DNA from: Lachnospiraceae bacterium
GTDB taxonomy: Bacteria > Bacillota > Clostridia > Lachnospirales > Lachnospiraceae
Assembly (NCBI GenBank): GCA_009911035.1
Contig: QXWO01000001.1
Location: 1-64,000, forward strand
DNA length: 64,000 nucleotides
Direction: 5' to 3'
Of the stretch, positions 15,951 through 25,714 are shown piece after piece (positions within the stretch are counted from its first letter, which is position 1; each line of letters begins with the position of its first letter). Made by a program: the position numbers and the translations under genes. A model generated the notes under the pieces. That model saw only the letters and a program-made list of their open reading frames with translations, was not told the origin of the DNA and did no database searches.

Positions 15951-15993
15951 AAATGCCAGTGGGGGAAAAACCACCCCGGCAGGGGGCATTCAA
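15951..15993 (+). other. GC-rich hairpin between folE and folP
   Basis: AATGCC and GGCATT flank an inner GTGG/CCAC stem around an A-rich loop. There is no T run, so it is not a standard terminator; it may stabilise or tune the downstream part of the operon transcript. Confidence 0.35.
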
Positions 15994-16044
15994 AGACAGA
16001 GAAGCATGATGGAAAAGGACTGAAAGGGAAAAGGAGCATAAAGA

Positions 16045-16866
16045 ATGAAAATAGGCAGACGGGATTTTGACTTGGGAGCGCATACTTATATTATGGGAAT
16101 CCTGAATGTGACACCGGATTCTTTTTCAGACGGGGGCAGATACCAGAAGACGGATTATGCCCTTTTTCAGGTGGAAAAGATGCTGGACGAAGGAATGGAT
16201 ATTCTGGATATCGGAGGAGAGTCTACAAGACCCGGCTATACCTTTGTGCCGGAGGAGGAAGAAATCCGGCGGGTAGTACCTGTTATAGAGGCTGTAAAGA
16301 GCCGCTTTGACGTGCCGGTTTCCCTTGATACTTATAAATCCGGCGTGGCAAAAGCCGGGCTTTCGGCAGGGGCGGATCTGATCAATGACATCTGGGGGCT
16401 GAAATACGACCCGGAAATGGCCCTGGTCATAGGACAGGCAGGGGTACCCTGTGTGCTCATGCATAATCGTGAGAGGGCAGAGTATCAGGATTTCCTTAAA
16501 GATGTGCTGGGGGATCTGGAAGAGTCTGTGAGGATTGCCAGCAGGGCAGGAATTGCCCGGGATAAGATAATTTTAGACCCGGGAATCGGTTTCGGAAAAA
16601 CCTATGAACAAAATCTGCTGATGATCCATAAACTGGAAATATTAAAAGAATTGGGCTTTCCCGTGCTTCTGGCGGCCAGCCGTAAGTCGGTGGTGGGGCT
16701 TACCCTTGACCTTCCGGTGGCGGAGCGGGTGGAAGGGACCCTTGTGACGACCGTGTTCGGCGTGCTCAAAGGGTGCGCTTTCGTGCGGGTACACGATGTG
16801 AAGGAAAACCTGCGGGCCGTAAAGATGGCGGAGGCCCTTATGTTTCATGGAGGATATTATGGATGA
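16045..16866 (+). CDS. folP: Dihydropteroate synthase
   Basis: A 273-residue TIM-barrel enzyme that joins the pterin pyrophosphate to p-aminobenzoate; it is the sulfonamide target. NVTPDSFSDGG (21-31) and DIGGESTRPG (55-64) are the two family signatures, and LDPGIGFGKT and LAASRKSV follow. AAAGGAGCATAAAGA precedes the ATG. Its last codons overlap the start of folBK by eight bases. Confidence 0.97.
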   Translation: MKIGRRDFDLGAHTYIMGILNVTPDSFSDGGRYQKTDYALFQVEKMLDEGMDILDIGGESTRPGYTFVPEEEEIRRVVPVIEAVKSRFDVPVSLDTYKSGVAKAGLSAGADLINDIWGLKYDPEMALVIGQAGVPCVLMHNRERAEYQDFLKDVLGDLEESVRIASRAGIARDKIILDPGIGFGKTYEQNLLMIHKLEILKELGFPVLLAASRKSVVGLTLDLPVAERVEGTLVTTVFGVLKGCAFVRVHDVKENLRAVKMAEALMFHGGYYG

Positions 16867-17710
16867 GATTCGTATAGAAAATCTGGAGGTTTATGGCGCC
16901 CACGGGGTGTTGGCGGGAGAAACCAGAAACGGCCAGATGTTTATGATCAATGCTGTGCTTAAAACAAAGCTGCGGCCTGCAGGGCTGGCAGATGACCTTT
17001 CCCTGTCTACCCACTACGGCCATGTGTGCCAGTTCATGAATCGGTATTTAAGGGAGCATACGTTTCTTTTGATCGAAGCGGCGGCGGAACATCTGGCAGG
17101 GGAAGTGCTCCTTCGATTTCCGCTGGTGCACAGTATTGTGCTTGAGCTTAAAAAACCCCACGCGCCTATCGGGCTGCCTTTTTCCAGCGTATCAGTGAAG
17201 ATTGAGCGGGGATGGGAGAAGGCATATCTGGGTATTGGCTCTAATATGGGAGATAAACAAAACTTTCTGGACACGGCAGTAAGGAAGTTAAAGAAGAACC
17301 CCCGGATAAAAGATGTCAGATGCTCCGGCTTTATCAGCACGGCTCCTTATGGGGGAGTGGAGCAGGATGACTTTTTAAATGGCGCCATAGAATTGCAGAC
17401 ACTTCTTCCGCCCTATGAACTTCTGGAATTTTTACACCAGTTGGAAGGGGAAGCGGGAAGGGAGCGGAACGTCCGCTGGGGCCCAAGGACGCTGGATCTG
17501 GATATTTTGTTTTACGGGGATCTGGTTTCCGGTGATTCGGTCCTTACCCTGCCTCATCCAGATATGGCAAACAGGGAATTTGTGTTAAAGCCCCTGGATG
17601 AATTATGCCCGTGGCAGTACAATCCCGTGAACGGAAAGACCGTCAGACAGATGCTTAGGGAACTGGAAGAAAAACCGTATATTGATACGCCGGTCAAATC
17701 CTCTTACTAA
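16859..17710 (+). CDS. folBK: Fused dihydroneopterin aldolase / HPPK
   Basis: A 283-residue bifunctional protein. Residues 1-118 are dihydroneopterin aldolase (IRIENLEVYGAHGV at the N-terminus), and 121-283 are 6-hydroxymethyl-7,8-dihydropterin pyrophosphokinase, with AYLGIGSNMGDK near 122-133 and RWGPRTLDLDIL near 207. The two domains perform consecutive steps. The start is ATG 16859, five bases after GGAGG; the ATG at 16847 contains part of that site. The ATGGATGA overlap with folP implies coupled translation. The phosphatase step and folA are not in this window. Confidence 0.95.
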   Translation: MDEIRIENLEVYGAHGVLAGETRNGQMFMINAVLKTKLRPAGLADDLSLSTHYGHVCQFMNRYLREHTFLLIEAAAEHLAGEVLLRFPLVHSIVLELKKPHAPIGLPFSSVSVKIERGWEKAYLGIGSNMGDKQNFLDTAVRKLKKNPRIKDVRCSGFISTAPYGGVEQDDFLNGAIELQTLLPPYELLEFLHQLEGEAGRERNVRWGPRTLDLDILFYGDLVSGDSVLTLPHPDMANREFVLKPLDELCPWQYNPVNGKTVRQMLRELEEKPYIDTPVKSSY

Positions 17711-17779
17711 CAAACACTGCCCTGCTTCGCTGGCAGCTTATTGTAACAAACACTGCCCTGCTTCGCTGGCAGCTTATTG
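17708..17779 (-). repeat. Exact tandem pair of dispersed palindromic repeats
   Basis: Two identical 36-bp units, 17708-17743 and 17744-17779, each a hairpin whose arms contain CTGCC and GGCAG around GCGAAGC when read on the minus strand. They lie directly after the folBK stop. Confidence 0.75.
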
Positions 17780-17786
17780 CAACAAA

Positions 17787-17811
17787 CCGCAGCCCTTTCG
17801 GGAGGCTGCGG
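17787..17811. terminator. Probable terminator between convergent genes
   Basis: CCGCAGCC (17787-17794) pairs with GGCTGCGG (17804-17811). On the minus strand TTTGTTG follows; on the plus strand a T run comes only later. It probably serves the minus-strand DUF5050 gene and perhaps the folate operon. Confidence 0.55.
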
Positions 17812-17848
17812 CTGTGGGGGATTTCTTATTTTTTGTAATCAATAGATT

Positions 17849-18874
17849 TTAAGGTGCGGCTATATTTTCTGCCGCGGCAAAAGTGCTCACGCTTACCGGG
17901 CCGTTTACAGGCGTGTGGTAGACAGGAACATCTTCGCCGAAGGAATTGAAGTAGGCATATTGGGAGGTCAGATTGATGTTTTCATAATTCCCGGCAGCCA
18001 CTACCTCGGGATTGCTTCCATCCAGATTCATCCGCATAAGGGCCGGATCACTGGTGGAATTCCGCTGGTAAAAAATGCAGTTTGAACCTACATTGAAGGT
18101 ATCCACACGGTCGGAGGTCAAAACCTCCACGTAATTTCCGGAAAGAGAATAGCGGCAGAGCCGGTAATCGGAGGAAACATCCAGGTAATAAATGTAGTCG
18201 TCCTGATAAGCGGGGAACCATAGATTCCCTTTATAGACTGTGGAAATAGTGTCGGTTCTGGTATCAAGGGCATACAGATAATGGTCTTTCCCGGTACCGT
18301 TAAAGTAAATGATCCCGTTGTGGCAGGCAGCAGGATTTATGATGTCTTCGGAGACCTGGGTGATTTCCGATTTGTCGGTTTTTACCTTGTAAAACAGCGT
18401 AAAATCCTGATTGCTATAACGCTGGTAATAGATATAGTCACCCACAAGCTGCATGGTAACGGCGGTGTTGCGGTCAAGGGATTTGCGGTGCTTTCCATTC
18501 AAATCCGTGCGGTAGACGCCATAGGTGCGGATGGTAAAGAATTCTCCTTTCCCGCCGCCTAAGTTATCCATATAAAAATACAGGTGATCACCGCCCACAT
18601 TGATAGATGACACAGGGGTGTCGGTAAGTTTTTGCAAATCTGTCTCGTCCGAATTCATAGAGTAGAGATAGTTGCCGTCATAGGCATTAGAAAAATAGAC
18701 CTTTCCATTGCTTTCTGCAAAAAGTCCCTTGTTGTTCAAATTTCCAGCGGTATTACCGGTAACGGAAATGTCATTGGGCGGGACTTTTTCTTTGTAGGAA
18801 GTATAAATGCCTGTTATAATAAGTAAAAGAAGTACGGCGGAAATGCCTGATATTATTTTCCATTTGTTTCGCAT
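17849..18874 (-). CDS. DUF5050-type beta-propeller protein, membrane anchored
   Basis: A 341-residue protein with an N-terminal signal anchor (residues 6-25) and an extracytoplasmic domain built of repeated blades: each has a Y-x-Y-Y or V-Y-F strand followed by a short D-G or N-D-G-S turn and a K/R-L strand (YLYSMNSDETDLQKL, GVYRTDLNGKHRKSL, ALMRMNLDGSNPEVV). This pattern is typical of DUF5050 (tyrosine-rich, YWTD-like) proteins. Function is unknown, perhaps binding at the cell surface. AAGGAGCCTTTTT precedes the ATG. It stands alone, convergent with folBK. Confidence 0.72.
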   Translation of the reverse strand: MRNKWKIISGISAVLLLLIITGIYTSYKEKVPPNDISVTGNTAGNLNNKGLFAESNGKVYFSNAYDGNYLYSMNSDETDLQKLTDTPVSSINVGGDHLYFYMDNLGGGKGEFFTIRTYGVYRTDLNGKHRKSLDRNTAVTMQLVGDYIYYQRYSNQDFTLFYKVKTDKSEITQVSEDIINPAACHNGIIYFNGTGKDHYLYALDTRTDTISTVYKGNLWFPAYQDDYIYYLDVSSDYRLCRYSLSGNYVEVLTSDRVDTFNVGSNCIFYQRNSTSDPALMRMNLDGSNPEVVAAGNYENINLTSQYAYFNSFGEDVPVYHTPVNGPVSVSTFAAAENIAAP

Positions 18875-19001
18875 AAAAAGGCTCCTTTCAGCGGGTACAA
18901 GATGAGATGCACCTTATTGCAGATCTTACTAATATTATTATAATGATTTCATATTTATAACGCAACACTTTATAAAAAAAGCTGTTGGGAAAGGATAAAA
19001 G

Positions 19002-20126
19002 ATGGATTTACTAAAATTGCGCGGTCAGTTAGACGAAATTGACGCACAGATTGTGGAATTGTATGAGAAAAGGATGGACTTATGTCGGCAGGTGGCGGAG
19101 TACAAGATCGCTAACGGCAGGAAGGTCTTTGACAAAGTGCGGGAGGAGGAAAAGCTGCGGACGGTGAAAGCGCTGACCCACAATGACTTTAACAGCCAGG
19201 GCGTGGAGGAGCTTTTCGAGCAGATCATGTCCATGAGCCGCAAACTTCAGTACCGGCTTTTGACAGAACACGGCAGCAGCGGGAGGCTTCCCTTTATCGG
19301 GGTGGACAGCCTTGATACGGGCGCGGCAAGAGTGGTATTCCAGGGGGCAGAGGGCGCTTATTCCCAGGCAGCCATGGTGCAGTATTTCGGGGAACAGGTA
19401 AAAAGCTTTCATGTGGATACCTTCCGGGATGCCATGAGGGCCATCGACGAAGGCAGTGCGGACTTTGCAGTGCTTCCTATTGAAAATTCTACAGCAGGGA
19501 TCGTCAGCGAGATTTATGACCTTCTGGTGGAATTTGAAAATTATATCGTGGGGGAACAGATTATTAAGATAGAGCATTGTCTGATGGCAGTGCCGGGGAC
19601 AGCGCTGGGGGACATCAGAACGGTTTATTCCCATCCCCAGTCGCTGATGCAGTCGGAACGGTTTTTAAATGACTTTGGCTGGCAGCAGATCAGCATGCAG
19701 AACAATGCTTTTGCGGCCCGGAAGGTGGCGCAGGATAAGGATAAACACAGTGCTGCCATTGCCGGCGAATATGCGGCGGAACTTTATGGCCTGGAGGTGC
19801 TTAAAAAGGGCGTGAATCAGTCCAGCACCAATTCCACCCGGTTTATTATCGTCACCAACCAGCGGATTTTTCTTAAAAGTGCAAAGAAAGTCAGCATATG
19901 CTTCGAGGTGCCCCATGAGAGCGGCTCACTCTACCATATGCTTTCCCACTTTATTTATAACAATCTGAACATGAATAAAATCGAGAGCAGACCCATTGAA
20001 GGGCGGAACTGGGAATACCGTTTTTTCATTGATTTTGACGGAAATCTTTCGGACAGCGCGGTGAAAAACGCACTGCGGGGCCTGCGGGAAGAAGCAAGAA
20101 ATATGCGTATCCTGGGCAATTATTAG
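19002..20126 (+). CDS. pheA: P-protein: chorismate mutase / prephenate dehydratase
   Basis: A 374-residue fusion for phenylalanine synthesis. Residues 1-85 are an AroQ-type chorismate mutase (LRGQLDEIDAQIVELYEKRM). Residues 105-285 are prephenate dehydratase, with NSTAGIVSEIYDLL and STNSTRF visible. Residues 298-374 form the ACT domain, with ESRP at 328-331, which binds phenylalanine for feedback inhibition. AAAGG precedes the ATG. No T-box or leader peptide is evident upstream. The next gene starts 13 bp after the stop. Confidence 0.96.
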   Translation: MDLLKLRGQLDEIDAQIVELYEKRMDLCRQVAEYKIANGRKVFDKVREEEKLRTVKALTHNDFNSQGVEELFEQIMSMSRKLQYRLLTEHGSSGRLPFIGVDSLDTGAARVVFQGAEGAYSQAAMVQYFGEQVKSFHVDTFRDAMRAIDEGSADFAVLPIENSTAGIVSEIYDLLVEFENYIVGEQIIKIEHCLMAVPGTALGDIRTVYSHPQSLMQSERFLNDFGWQQISMQNNAFAARKVAQDKDKHSAAIAGEYAAELYGLEVLKKGVNQSSTNSTRFIIVTNQRIFLKSAKKVSICFEVPHESGSLYHMLSHFIYNNLNMNKIESRPIEGRNWEYRFFIDFDGNLSDSAVKNALRGLREEARNMRILGNY

Positions 20127-20139
20127 TGAGGATGAGGGT

Positions 20140-21447
20140 ATGAGAGAACAGGAATTGATTGTGTATAAGGACTTCACAGAGGGGGAAGGAAGTCTTTTAT
20201 ACGATATGGCGTATCTGATGGAAAATTATGATAAAGAGGGGGAGGGAAAGAACAAAGCAGGGCTTTTGTATGATTGTATCCACCGTCTGCTGGAAATGGC
20301 CGGGAACCATGGTTTTTACGGGAATCTCTGGCACTGTTATCTGTCCAACCTTCTGGTAAATAATGAAAACAGCTACAGCAAAGCCTGCGAAATACGGGGC
20401 AGGGTGGAGGGCACCATCAATCAGGCGGTGCTCCATGATATAGTGATTTTCAAGGAATTTTATGATTATGATTTTACGGACATGGTAAATGCCCTTTCGG
20501 TAAAGGGATTTGAGCTGATTACGGATTATGTGTGCAGCGACAGCGGAAGCAAGGTGTACAACAGCCGCATCCGGGAGAGGATATGTTCCCTGGCGGTGAA
20601 GTTTAAAAGGGATCATACACCGGAGGAGATGAAGGAGACGCTGACGGAATTTTATAAGGATTACGGCGTGGGAAAATTCGGCCTGCACAAGGCGTTCCGG
20701 GTGGTCCATGATGAGGAAGGCGTGAAGATCGTACCCATTCAGAACATTGCCCATGTGTATCTGGACGATCTGGTTGGGTATGAAATCCCCAAGAAGAAGC
20801 TGATTGAAAACACGGAAGCCTTTGTGGAGGGAAGAAAGGCCAATAACTGCCTGCTTTTCGGGGATGCAGGGACAGGAAAATCCTCCAGCATCAAGGGAAT
20901 CGCCAATGCCTACTATGAAAAGGGGCTGCGTATCATAGAGGTGTATAAGCATCAGTTCCAGGATCTGAACGATGTGATCGCACAGGTGAAGAACAGGAAC
21001 TATAAGTTCATTATTTATATGGACGATTTAAGCTTTGAGGACTTTGAAATTGAATACAAATACCTGAAAGCGGTGATAGAAGGAGGGCTGGAAAAGAAGC
21101 CTGACAATGTGCTGATTTATGCAACTTCCAACAGGCGTCATCTGATCCGGGAAAAGTTTTCTGACAAGGAGGAGCGCAGAGACAATATGCATGGGGGGGA
21201 TACGGTGCAGGAGAAGCTTTCCTTAGCTGCACGGTTCGGTATCACCATTTTCTTTGCTGCACCGGATAAAAAAGAGTTCCAGAATATTGTCAGGACGCTT
21301 GCAGGGCGTTACAATATTACTATGCCGAAGGAAGAACTTTTACTTGAGGCAAATAAATGGGAACTGGCCCACGGCGGCCTTTCGGGGAGATGTGCCCAGC
21401 AGTTTATCGATTATCTGCTTGGCAGGAAGGAGAAGGTATGGCAGTAA
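20140..21447 (+). CDS. DUF815-type AAA ATPase
   Basis: A 435-residue protein. The first 190 residues are helical and unassigned. The C-terminal half is an AAA-type ATPase, with Walker A GDAGTGKSS near 241-249, the Walker B-like FIIYMDDLSF near 289-298 and an arginine-rich segment after TSNRRHLIREKF. This architecture matches DUF815. Its role is unknown; helicase loader-like folds are the closest relatives. It overlaps the next gene (ppx-like) by 10 bp. Confidence 0.85.
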   Translation: MREQELIVYKDFTEGEGSLLYDMAYLMENYDKEGEGKNKAGLLYDCIHRLLEMAGNHGFYGNLWHCYLSNLLVNNENSYSKACEIRGRVEGTINQAVLHDIVIFKEFYDYDFTDMVNALSVKGFELITDYVCSDSGSKVYNSRIRERICSLAVKFKRDHTPEEMKETLTEFYKDYGVGKFGLHKAFRVVHDEEGVKIVPIQNIAHVYLDDLVGYEIPKKKLIENTEAFVEGRKANNCLLFGDAGTGKSSSIKGIANAYYEKGLRIIEVYKHQFQDLNDVIAQVKNRNYKFIIYMDDLSFEDFEIEYKYLKAVIEGGLEKKPDNVLIYATSNRRHLIREKFSDKEERRDNMHGGDTVQEKLSLAARFGITIFFAAPDKKEFQNIVRTLAGRYNITMPKEELLLEANKWELAHGGLSGRCAQQFIDYLLGRKEKVWQ

Positions 21448-22982
21448 AAACATTTGCAGCGATCGATGTTGGTTCCTATGAGCTGGCCATGAAAATATTT
21501 GAGGTTTCCAAGGTCAGGGGAATGAATGAAATCGACCATATCAGACACAGCATAGATATGGGAACGGAGACTTACGGTACCGGGAAGCTTTCCTATGAAA
21601 GAATGGATGAGCTTTGCCGGGTACTGCGGGAGTTTTCGGCAATTATGAAGTCTTATCAGGTGAAGGACTATAAGGCTTACGGAACCAGCGCTATCAGGGA
21701 ATCCCAAAACAGGTCCATACTGCTGGATCAGATTGAACAAAGGACGGGCATTGTGATCGATGTGCTCAATAACTCCGAACAGCGTTTTCTGGATTATAAG
21801 TCCATTGCCTTTCAGGGGGAAGGGTTCCAGAAAATCATTGAAAACGGGACGGCAATTTTAGATATTGGCGGCGGCAGCATCCAGATATCCCTTTTTGACA
21901 ACGACACACTGGTTTCCACCCAGAACATGAAGCTGGGGGTTTTACGCCTGCAGGAGCGGCTCAACCATGTGGACGCCAGCATCAGCCGTTACGATACTCT
22001 GATTGAGGAAATTGTGGAATCCCAGATGAATGTCTACAAAAAGCTGTATCTGAAAGACCGCCAAATCAAAAGCATCATTGTGGTGGATGACTATATTTCA
22101 GCCCTTGTGAACAAAAAGGGAGACGGCGGCGCAATCAAAAGGTTTGCGGACAAGGACACGGTAGAGCATTTTGTGGAGATCTGCCGTACCAAGAGCCTGC
22201 CGGAGCTTTCCAGAACGCTGGATATGCCGGAAGACCGTATGTCCCTTTTATATATTTCCATGATCATGTTACATACGATCATGAATCACATGGGCGCAGA
22301 ACAGATATGGGCGCCGGGTGTGACGCTGTGCGACGGCATTGCCTACGAATATGCGGAGAAGAACCATATCCTAACCTCGACCCACGACTTTGAGAAAGAT
22401 ATTATAGCCTGCGCCCAGAATATCAGTAAGAGATACAGGGGAAGCAGGAAGCGAAGCGAAACCCTTGAAAAGATTGCCCTGACCATTTTTGACAGCATGA
22501 AAAGGGTGCACGGCCTTGGAAAGAGGGAGCGGCTCCTTTTGCAGATCTCCACGATTCTCCATGACTGCGGAAAATATATCAGCCTGGCCAATCTGGCAGA
22601 GTGTTCTTACAATATCATCATGGCTACGGAGATCATCGGCCTGTCCCATTTGGAGAGGGAGATCGTGGCTAATGTGGTGAAATACAATCATTTAGGATTT
22701 GATTATTACGAGACGGGAGGGGACTTAAGCTTTTTAGATCAGGAGTCCTATCTGAAGGTTGCCAAGCTGACCGCCCTTTTGCGTCTTGCAAACGGGCTGG
22801 ACAGAAGCCATAAACAGAAGTTCAAGAATGTAAAGATTTCTTTGAAGGAAGAGAAGCTGATCATAACCGTGGACACGGATAAGGATATCACGCTGGAGAG
22901 GGGACTGTTCGGCGCCCGGGCGGATTTCTTTAAAGAAGTATATAATGTAAGTCCTGTGATCAGGCAGAAACGTATGCAGTAA
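21438..22982 (+). CDS. ppx: Ppx/GppA-family phosphatase with HD domain
   Basis: A 514-residue enzyme of the exopolyphosphatase / guanosine pentaphosphate phosphohydrolase family, which removes terminal phosphate from polyphosphate or pppGpp. The actin-like ATPase fold begins FAAIDVGSYELAMKIFEV, and DIGGGSIQISLF near 141-152 is the second phosphate loop. The C-terminal third is an HD-type domain (ILHDCGKYI near 373-381). The start at 21438 follows AGGAAGGAGAAGGT and overlaps the DUF815 gene by 10 bp. ppk1 follows directly, making a polyphosphate make-and-break pair. Confidence 0.9.
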   Translation: MAVKTFAAIDVGSYELAMKIFEVSKVRGMNEIDHIRHSIDMGTETYGTGKLSYERMDELCRVLREFSAIMKSYQVKDYKAYGTSAIRESQNRSILLDQIEQRTGIVIDVLNNSEQRFLDYKSIAFQGEGFQKIIENGTAILDIGGGSIQISLFDNDTLVSTQNMKLGVLRLQERLNHVDASISRYDTLIEEIVESQMNVYKKLYLKDRQIKSIIVVDDYISALVNKKGDGGAIKRFADKDTVEHFVEICRTKSLPELSRTLDMPEDRMSLLYISMIMLHTIMNHMGAEQIWAPGVTLCDGIAYEYAEKNHILTSTHDFEKDIIACAQNISKRYRGSRKRSETLEKIALTIFDSMKRVHGLGKRERLLLQISTILHDCGKYISLANLAECSYNIIMATEIIGLSHLEREIVANVVKYNHLGFDYYETGGDLSFLDQESYLKVAKLTALLRLANGLDRSHKQKFKNVKISLKEEKLIITVDTDKDITLERGLFGARADFFKEVYNVSPVIRQKRMQ

Positions 22983-23002
22983 GTTGTAAAATGGAGGAGC
23001 GT

Positions 23003-25126
23003 ATGAGCCAATTAAAATATGATGACCCGTCTGACTACAGCAACAGGGAATTAAGCTGGATATTGTTTAATAAAAGAGTGCTAAGTGAAGCCAAAGATAA
23101 GAATAATCCATTGTTTGAACGGCTGAAATTTTTAAGCATCACATCGTCGAATCTGGATGAATTTTTTATGGTGCGTGTGGCATCCTTAAAAGACATGGTC
23201 AATGCGGGGTATACCAAGACAGATATTGCAGGCATGACCCCTGCGGAGCAGTTGACCGCTTTAAATAAGGTGACTCATGAACTGGTGGAAGAACAGTACG
23301 GCGTTTACAAGTCGCTGGTTTCCAAGCTGCTTTCTAACGGCCTGCGGATCATCGAACAGCATGAAAAGCTTACGGAAAAGGAAGCCGCATATGTGGATAA
23401 ATATTATGAAGAAAATATTTACCCGGTGCTGACCCCCATGGCGGTGGATTCCTCCCGGCCTTTTCCGCTGATTCGGAACAAGACCTTAAATATCGGCGCC
23501 CTGGTAAAGAAAAAGGGCGGAGACGGGGATCTGGAATTTGCCACTGTGCAGGTACCGGGCGTTTTGTCCCGCATTGTGGAAATCCCTACGGACAATAAGA
23601 AAAAAACGGTAATCCTTCTGGAAGAAATCATTGAAAGGAATATTCAGAAGCTGTTTCTCAACTATGACATTGTGTGTGCATACCCCTTCCGTATTATGAG
23701 AAATGCGGACCTGTCCATTGAGGAGGATGAGGCGGAGGATTTGCTTAAGGAGATTGAAAAGCAGCTAAAAAGGCGCCAGTGGGGGCAGGCGATCCGTCTG
23801 GAGGTGGAGGAAGGAGTTGACCAGAGGCTTTTAGATATCATTGAGGAGGAGCTTCACATTGCAAAGGAGGATATTTACAGGATAGACGGTCCTCTTGATC
23901 TTACCTTTTTAATGAAAATGTATGGTCTTTCCGGTTTCGGGCACCTGAAGGAGAGCGCTTACGCCGAGCCACAGCCGATTCCCGCATTTTTGTCGGAGTG
24001 TGACATATTTGAAGTGATAAAGGACAGTGACAGGCTCCTGTTCCATCCTTATGAGACATTCAGCCCGGTGGTGGAGTTTGTCAGACAGGCCGCAAGGGAC
24101 AAGGACGTCCTTGCCATCAAACAGACCCTGTACCGGGTCAGCGGTAATTCCCCCATTATCGCGGCCCTTGCCCAGGCAGCGGAAAACGGCAAGCAGGTGT
24201 CCGTGCTGGTGGAATTAAAAGCAAGGTTTGACGAGGAAAATAATATTGTCTGGGCGAAGATGCTTGAAAAGGCGGGATGCCATGTTATCTACGGACTGGT
24301 GGGCCTTAAGACCCACAGTAAAATCACCCTGGTGGTGAGAAGGGAAGAAGACGGCATCAGAAGATATGTGCATCTTGGAACGGGAAATTACAATGATGCA
24401 ACAGCCAAGCTTTATACGGACATCGGGCTTTTGACCTGCGCGCCGTCTATCGGGGAAGATGCAACGGCGGTGTTCAATATGCTTTCCGGGTATTCAGAGC
24501 CTTTGGGATGGAATAAGCTTTCGGTTGCCCCTTTGTGGCTGAAAGAGAGGTTTTTGTTCCTGATTGGAAGGGAAAAGTTAAATGCGCTGGCCGGCAGGCG
24601 GGGACATATCATTGCTAAAGTGAACAGTCTTTGTGACAAAGATATTATCGGAGCCCTCTATGAGGCAGGAGCTGCGGGCGTGAAAATCGAACTGATCATC
24701 CGGGGGATATGCTGCTTAAAGACAGGACTTCCGGGAATAGGTAATAATATTACGGTCCGTTCCATCGTGGGGAATTTTTTAGAGCACAGCCGTATCTTTT
24801 ACTTTGAAAATGACGGAAAACCGGAATATTACTGCGCAAGCGCCGACTGGATGCCAAGAAACTTAGAGCGCCGGGTGGAAATCATGTTCCCGGTGGATAA
24901 GCCAAAGCTTCAAAAGAAGCTGCGCACGATTCTTGACATGCAGCTTAAGGATACCGTAAAAGCCCATATTTTAAAGGCAGACGGCACCTATGAGAAGGTG
25001 GATAAAAGAGGAAAAGGATTTTATAACTCCCAGTTGGAATTCTGCCATATGGCGCAGGAGGCAGCCCAGAAGCAGGAGCATTTGGTGAACAGCAGGGTGT
25101 TTATACCGGAGATGCATCATGAATAA
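23003..25126 (+). CDS. ppk1: Polyphosphate kinase 1
   Basis: A 707-residue enzyme that makes polyphosphate from ATP by way of a phospho-histidine. The N-terminal helical domain starts YSNRELSWILFNKRVL, and the catalytic C-terminal phospholipase D-like halves carry GLKTHSKITLVVR with His438, the expected phosphoacceptor, and HLGTGNYN. The ATG at 23003 has GGAGG five bases before it; the ATG at 22991 overlaps that site. Length is in the usual 680-720 range. It ends eight bases inside the maf gene. Confidence 0.96.
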   Translation: MSQLKYDDPSDYSNRELSWILFNKRVLSEAKDKNNPLFERLKFLSITSSNLDEFFMVRVASLKDMVNAGYTKTDIAGMTPAEQLTALNKVTHELVEEQYGVYKSLVSKLLSNGLRIIEQHEKLTEKEAAYVDKYYEENIYPVLTPMAVDSSRPFPLIRNKTLNIGALVKKKGGDGDLEFATVQVPGVLSRIVEIPTDNKKKTVILLEEIIERNIQKLFLNYDIVCAYPFRIMRNADLSIEEDEAEDLLKEIEKQLKRRQWGQAIRLEVEEGVDQRLLDIIEEELHIAKEDIYRIDGPLDLTFLMKMYGLSGFGHLKESAYAEPQPIPAFLSECDIFEVIKDSDRLLFHPYETFSPVVEFVRQAARDKDVLAIKQTLYRVSGNSPIIAALAQAAENGKQVSVLVELKARFDEENNIVWAKMLEKAGCHVIYGLVGLKTHSKITLVVRREEDGIRRYVHLGTGNYNDATAKLYTDIGLLTCAPSIGEDATAVFNMLSGYSEPLGWNKLSVAPLWLKERFLFLIGREKLNALAGRRGHIIAKVNSLCDKDIIGALYEAGAAGVKIELIIRGICCLKTGLPGIGNNITVRSIVGNFLEHSRIFYFENDGKPEYYCASADWMPRNLERRVEIMFPVDKPKLQKKLRTILDMQLKDTVKAHILKADGTYEKVDKRGKGFYNSQLEFCHMAQEAAQKQEHLVNSRVFIPEMHHE

Positions 25127-25712
25127 AATTATTTTGGCGTCCGCCTCCCCAAGGAGGCGGGAACTGCTTGCACAGATAGGACTGGAATTTGAAGTGATCC
25201 CAAGCAGGGCAGAAGAAAACACCCACAGCCGCATCCCGTGGGAAATGGTACTGGAATTGTCTGGAATGAAAGCCATGGATATTTATAACAGCCTGCCAAA
25301 GGAAAAGAGGAAGCAGGCTTTGGTGGTGGGAGCAGATACGGTGGTGTCCCTGGAAGGGAAAATTCTTGGGAAGCCGGACAGTTTCCAGAGGGCAGTGGAT
25401 ATGCTGTCTCTCTTGCAGGGAAAGACACATCAGGTCTACACAGGCGTTACAGTACTGTACCTGAAAGAAGGAAAACAGGCCCCGTCAAAGATTTCTTTTT
25501 ATGAAAAGACGGAGGTGACCATGTATCCCATGTCCGGGGAAGAAATCAGGGCCTATGTAAGTACCGGGGAACCTATGGACAAGGCGGGTGCCTACGGTAT
25601 TCAGGGAAAATGTGCCGCCCATATAAAGGAGATAAAGGGCGATTATTATAACGTGGTAGGGCTTCCTATCGGCAGGCTGTATCAGGAAATAAAAAACTGT
25701 GAGGAGTTGTAA
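25119..25712 (+). CDS. maf: Maf-type nucleoside triphosphate pyrophosphatase
   Basis: A 197-residue enzyme of the Maf/YhdE family, which hydrolyses non-standard or pyrimidine nucleoside triphosphates to monophosphates. The signature LASASPRRRELLAQIG is at 5-20; VVGADTVVSLEGKILGKP near 72-89 and DKAGAYGIQG near 149-158 carry the metal and substrate residues. The start overlaps ppk1 by eight bases, so translation is probably coupled. Confidence 0.93.
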   Translation: MNKIILASASPRRRELLAQIGLEFEVIPSRAEENTHSRIPWEMVLELSGMKAMDIYNSLPKEKRKQALVVGADTVVSLEGKILGKPDSFQRAVDMLSLLQGKTHQVYTGVTVLYLKEGKQAPSKISFYEKTEVTMYPMSGEEIRAYVSTGEPMDKAGAYGIQGKCAAHIKEIKGDYYNVVGLPIGRLYQEIKNCEEL

Positions 25713-25714
25713 GG

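Noticed and set aside
15951-15993. Terminator between folE and folP
   Set aside because: A hairpin is present but without a T run, so read-through into folP is likely.
17708-17779. CRISPR-like tandem 36-bp repeats
   Set aside because: There are only two units, directly joined with no spacer, and each is a copy of the dispersed palindromic repeat; no cas genes are near.
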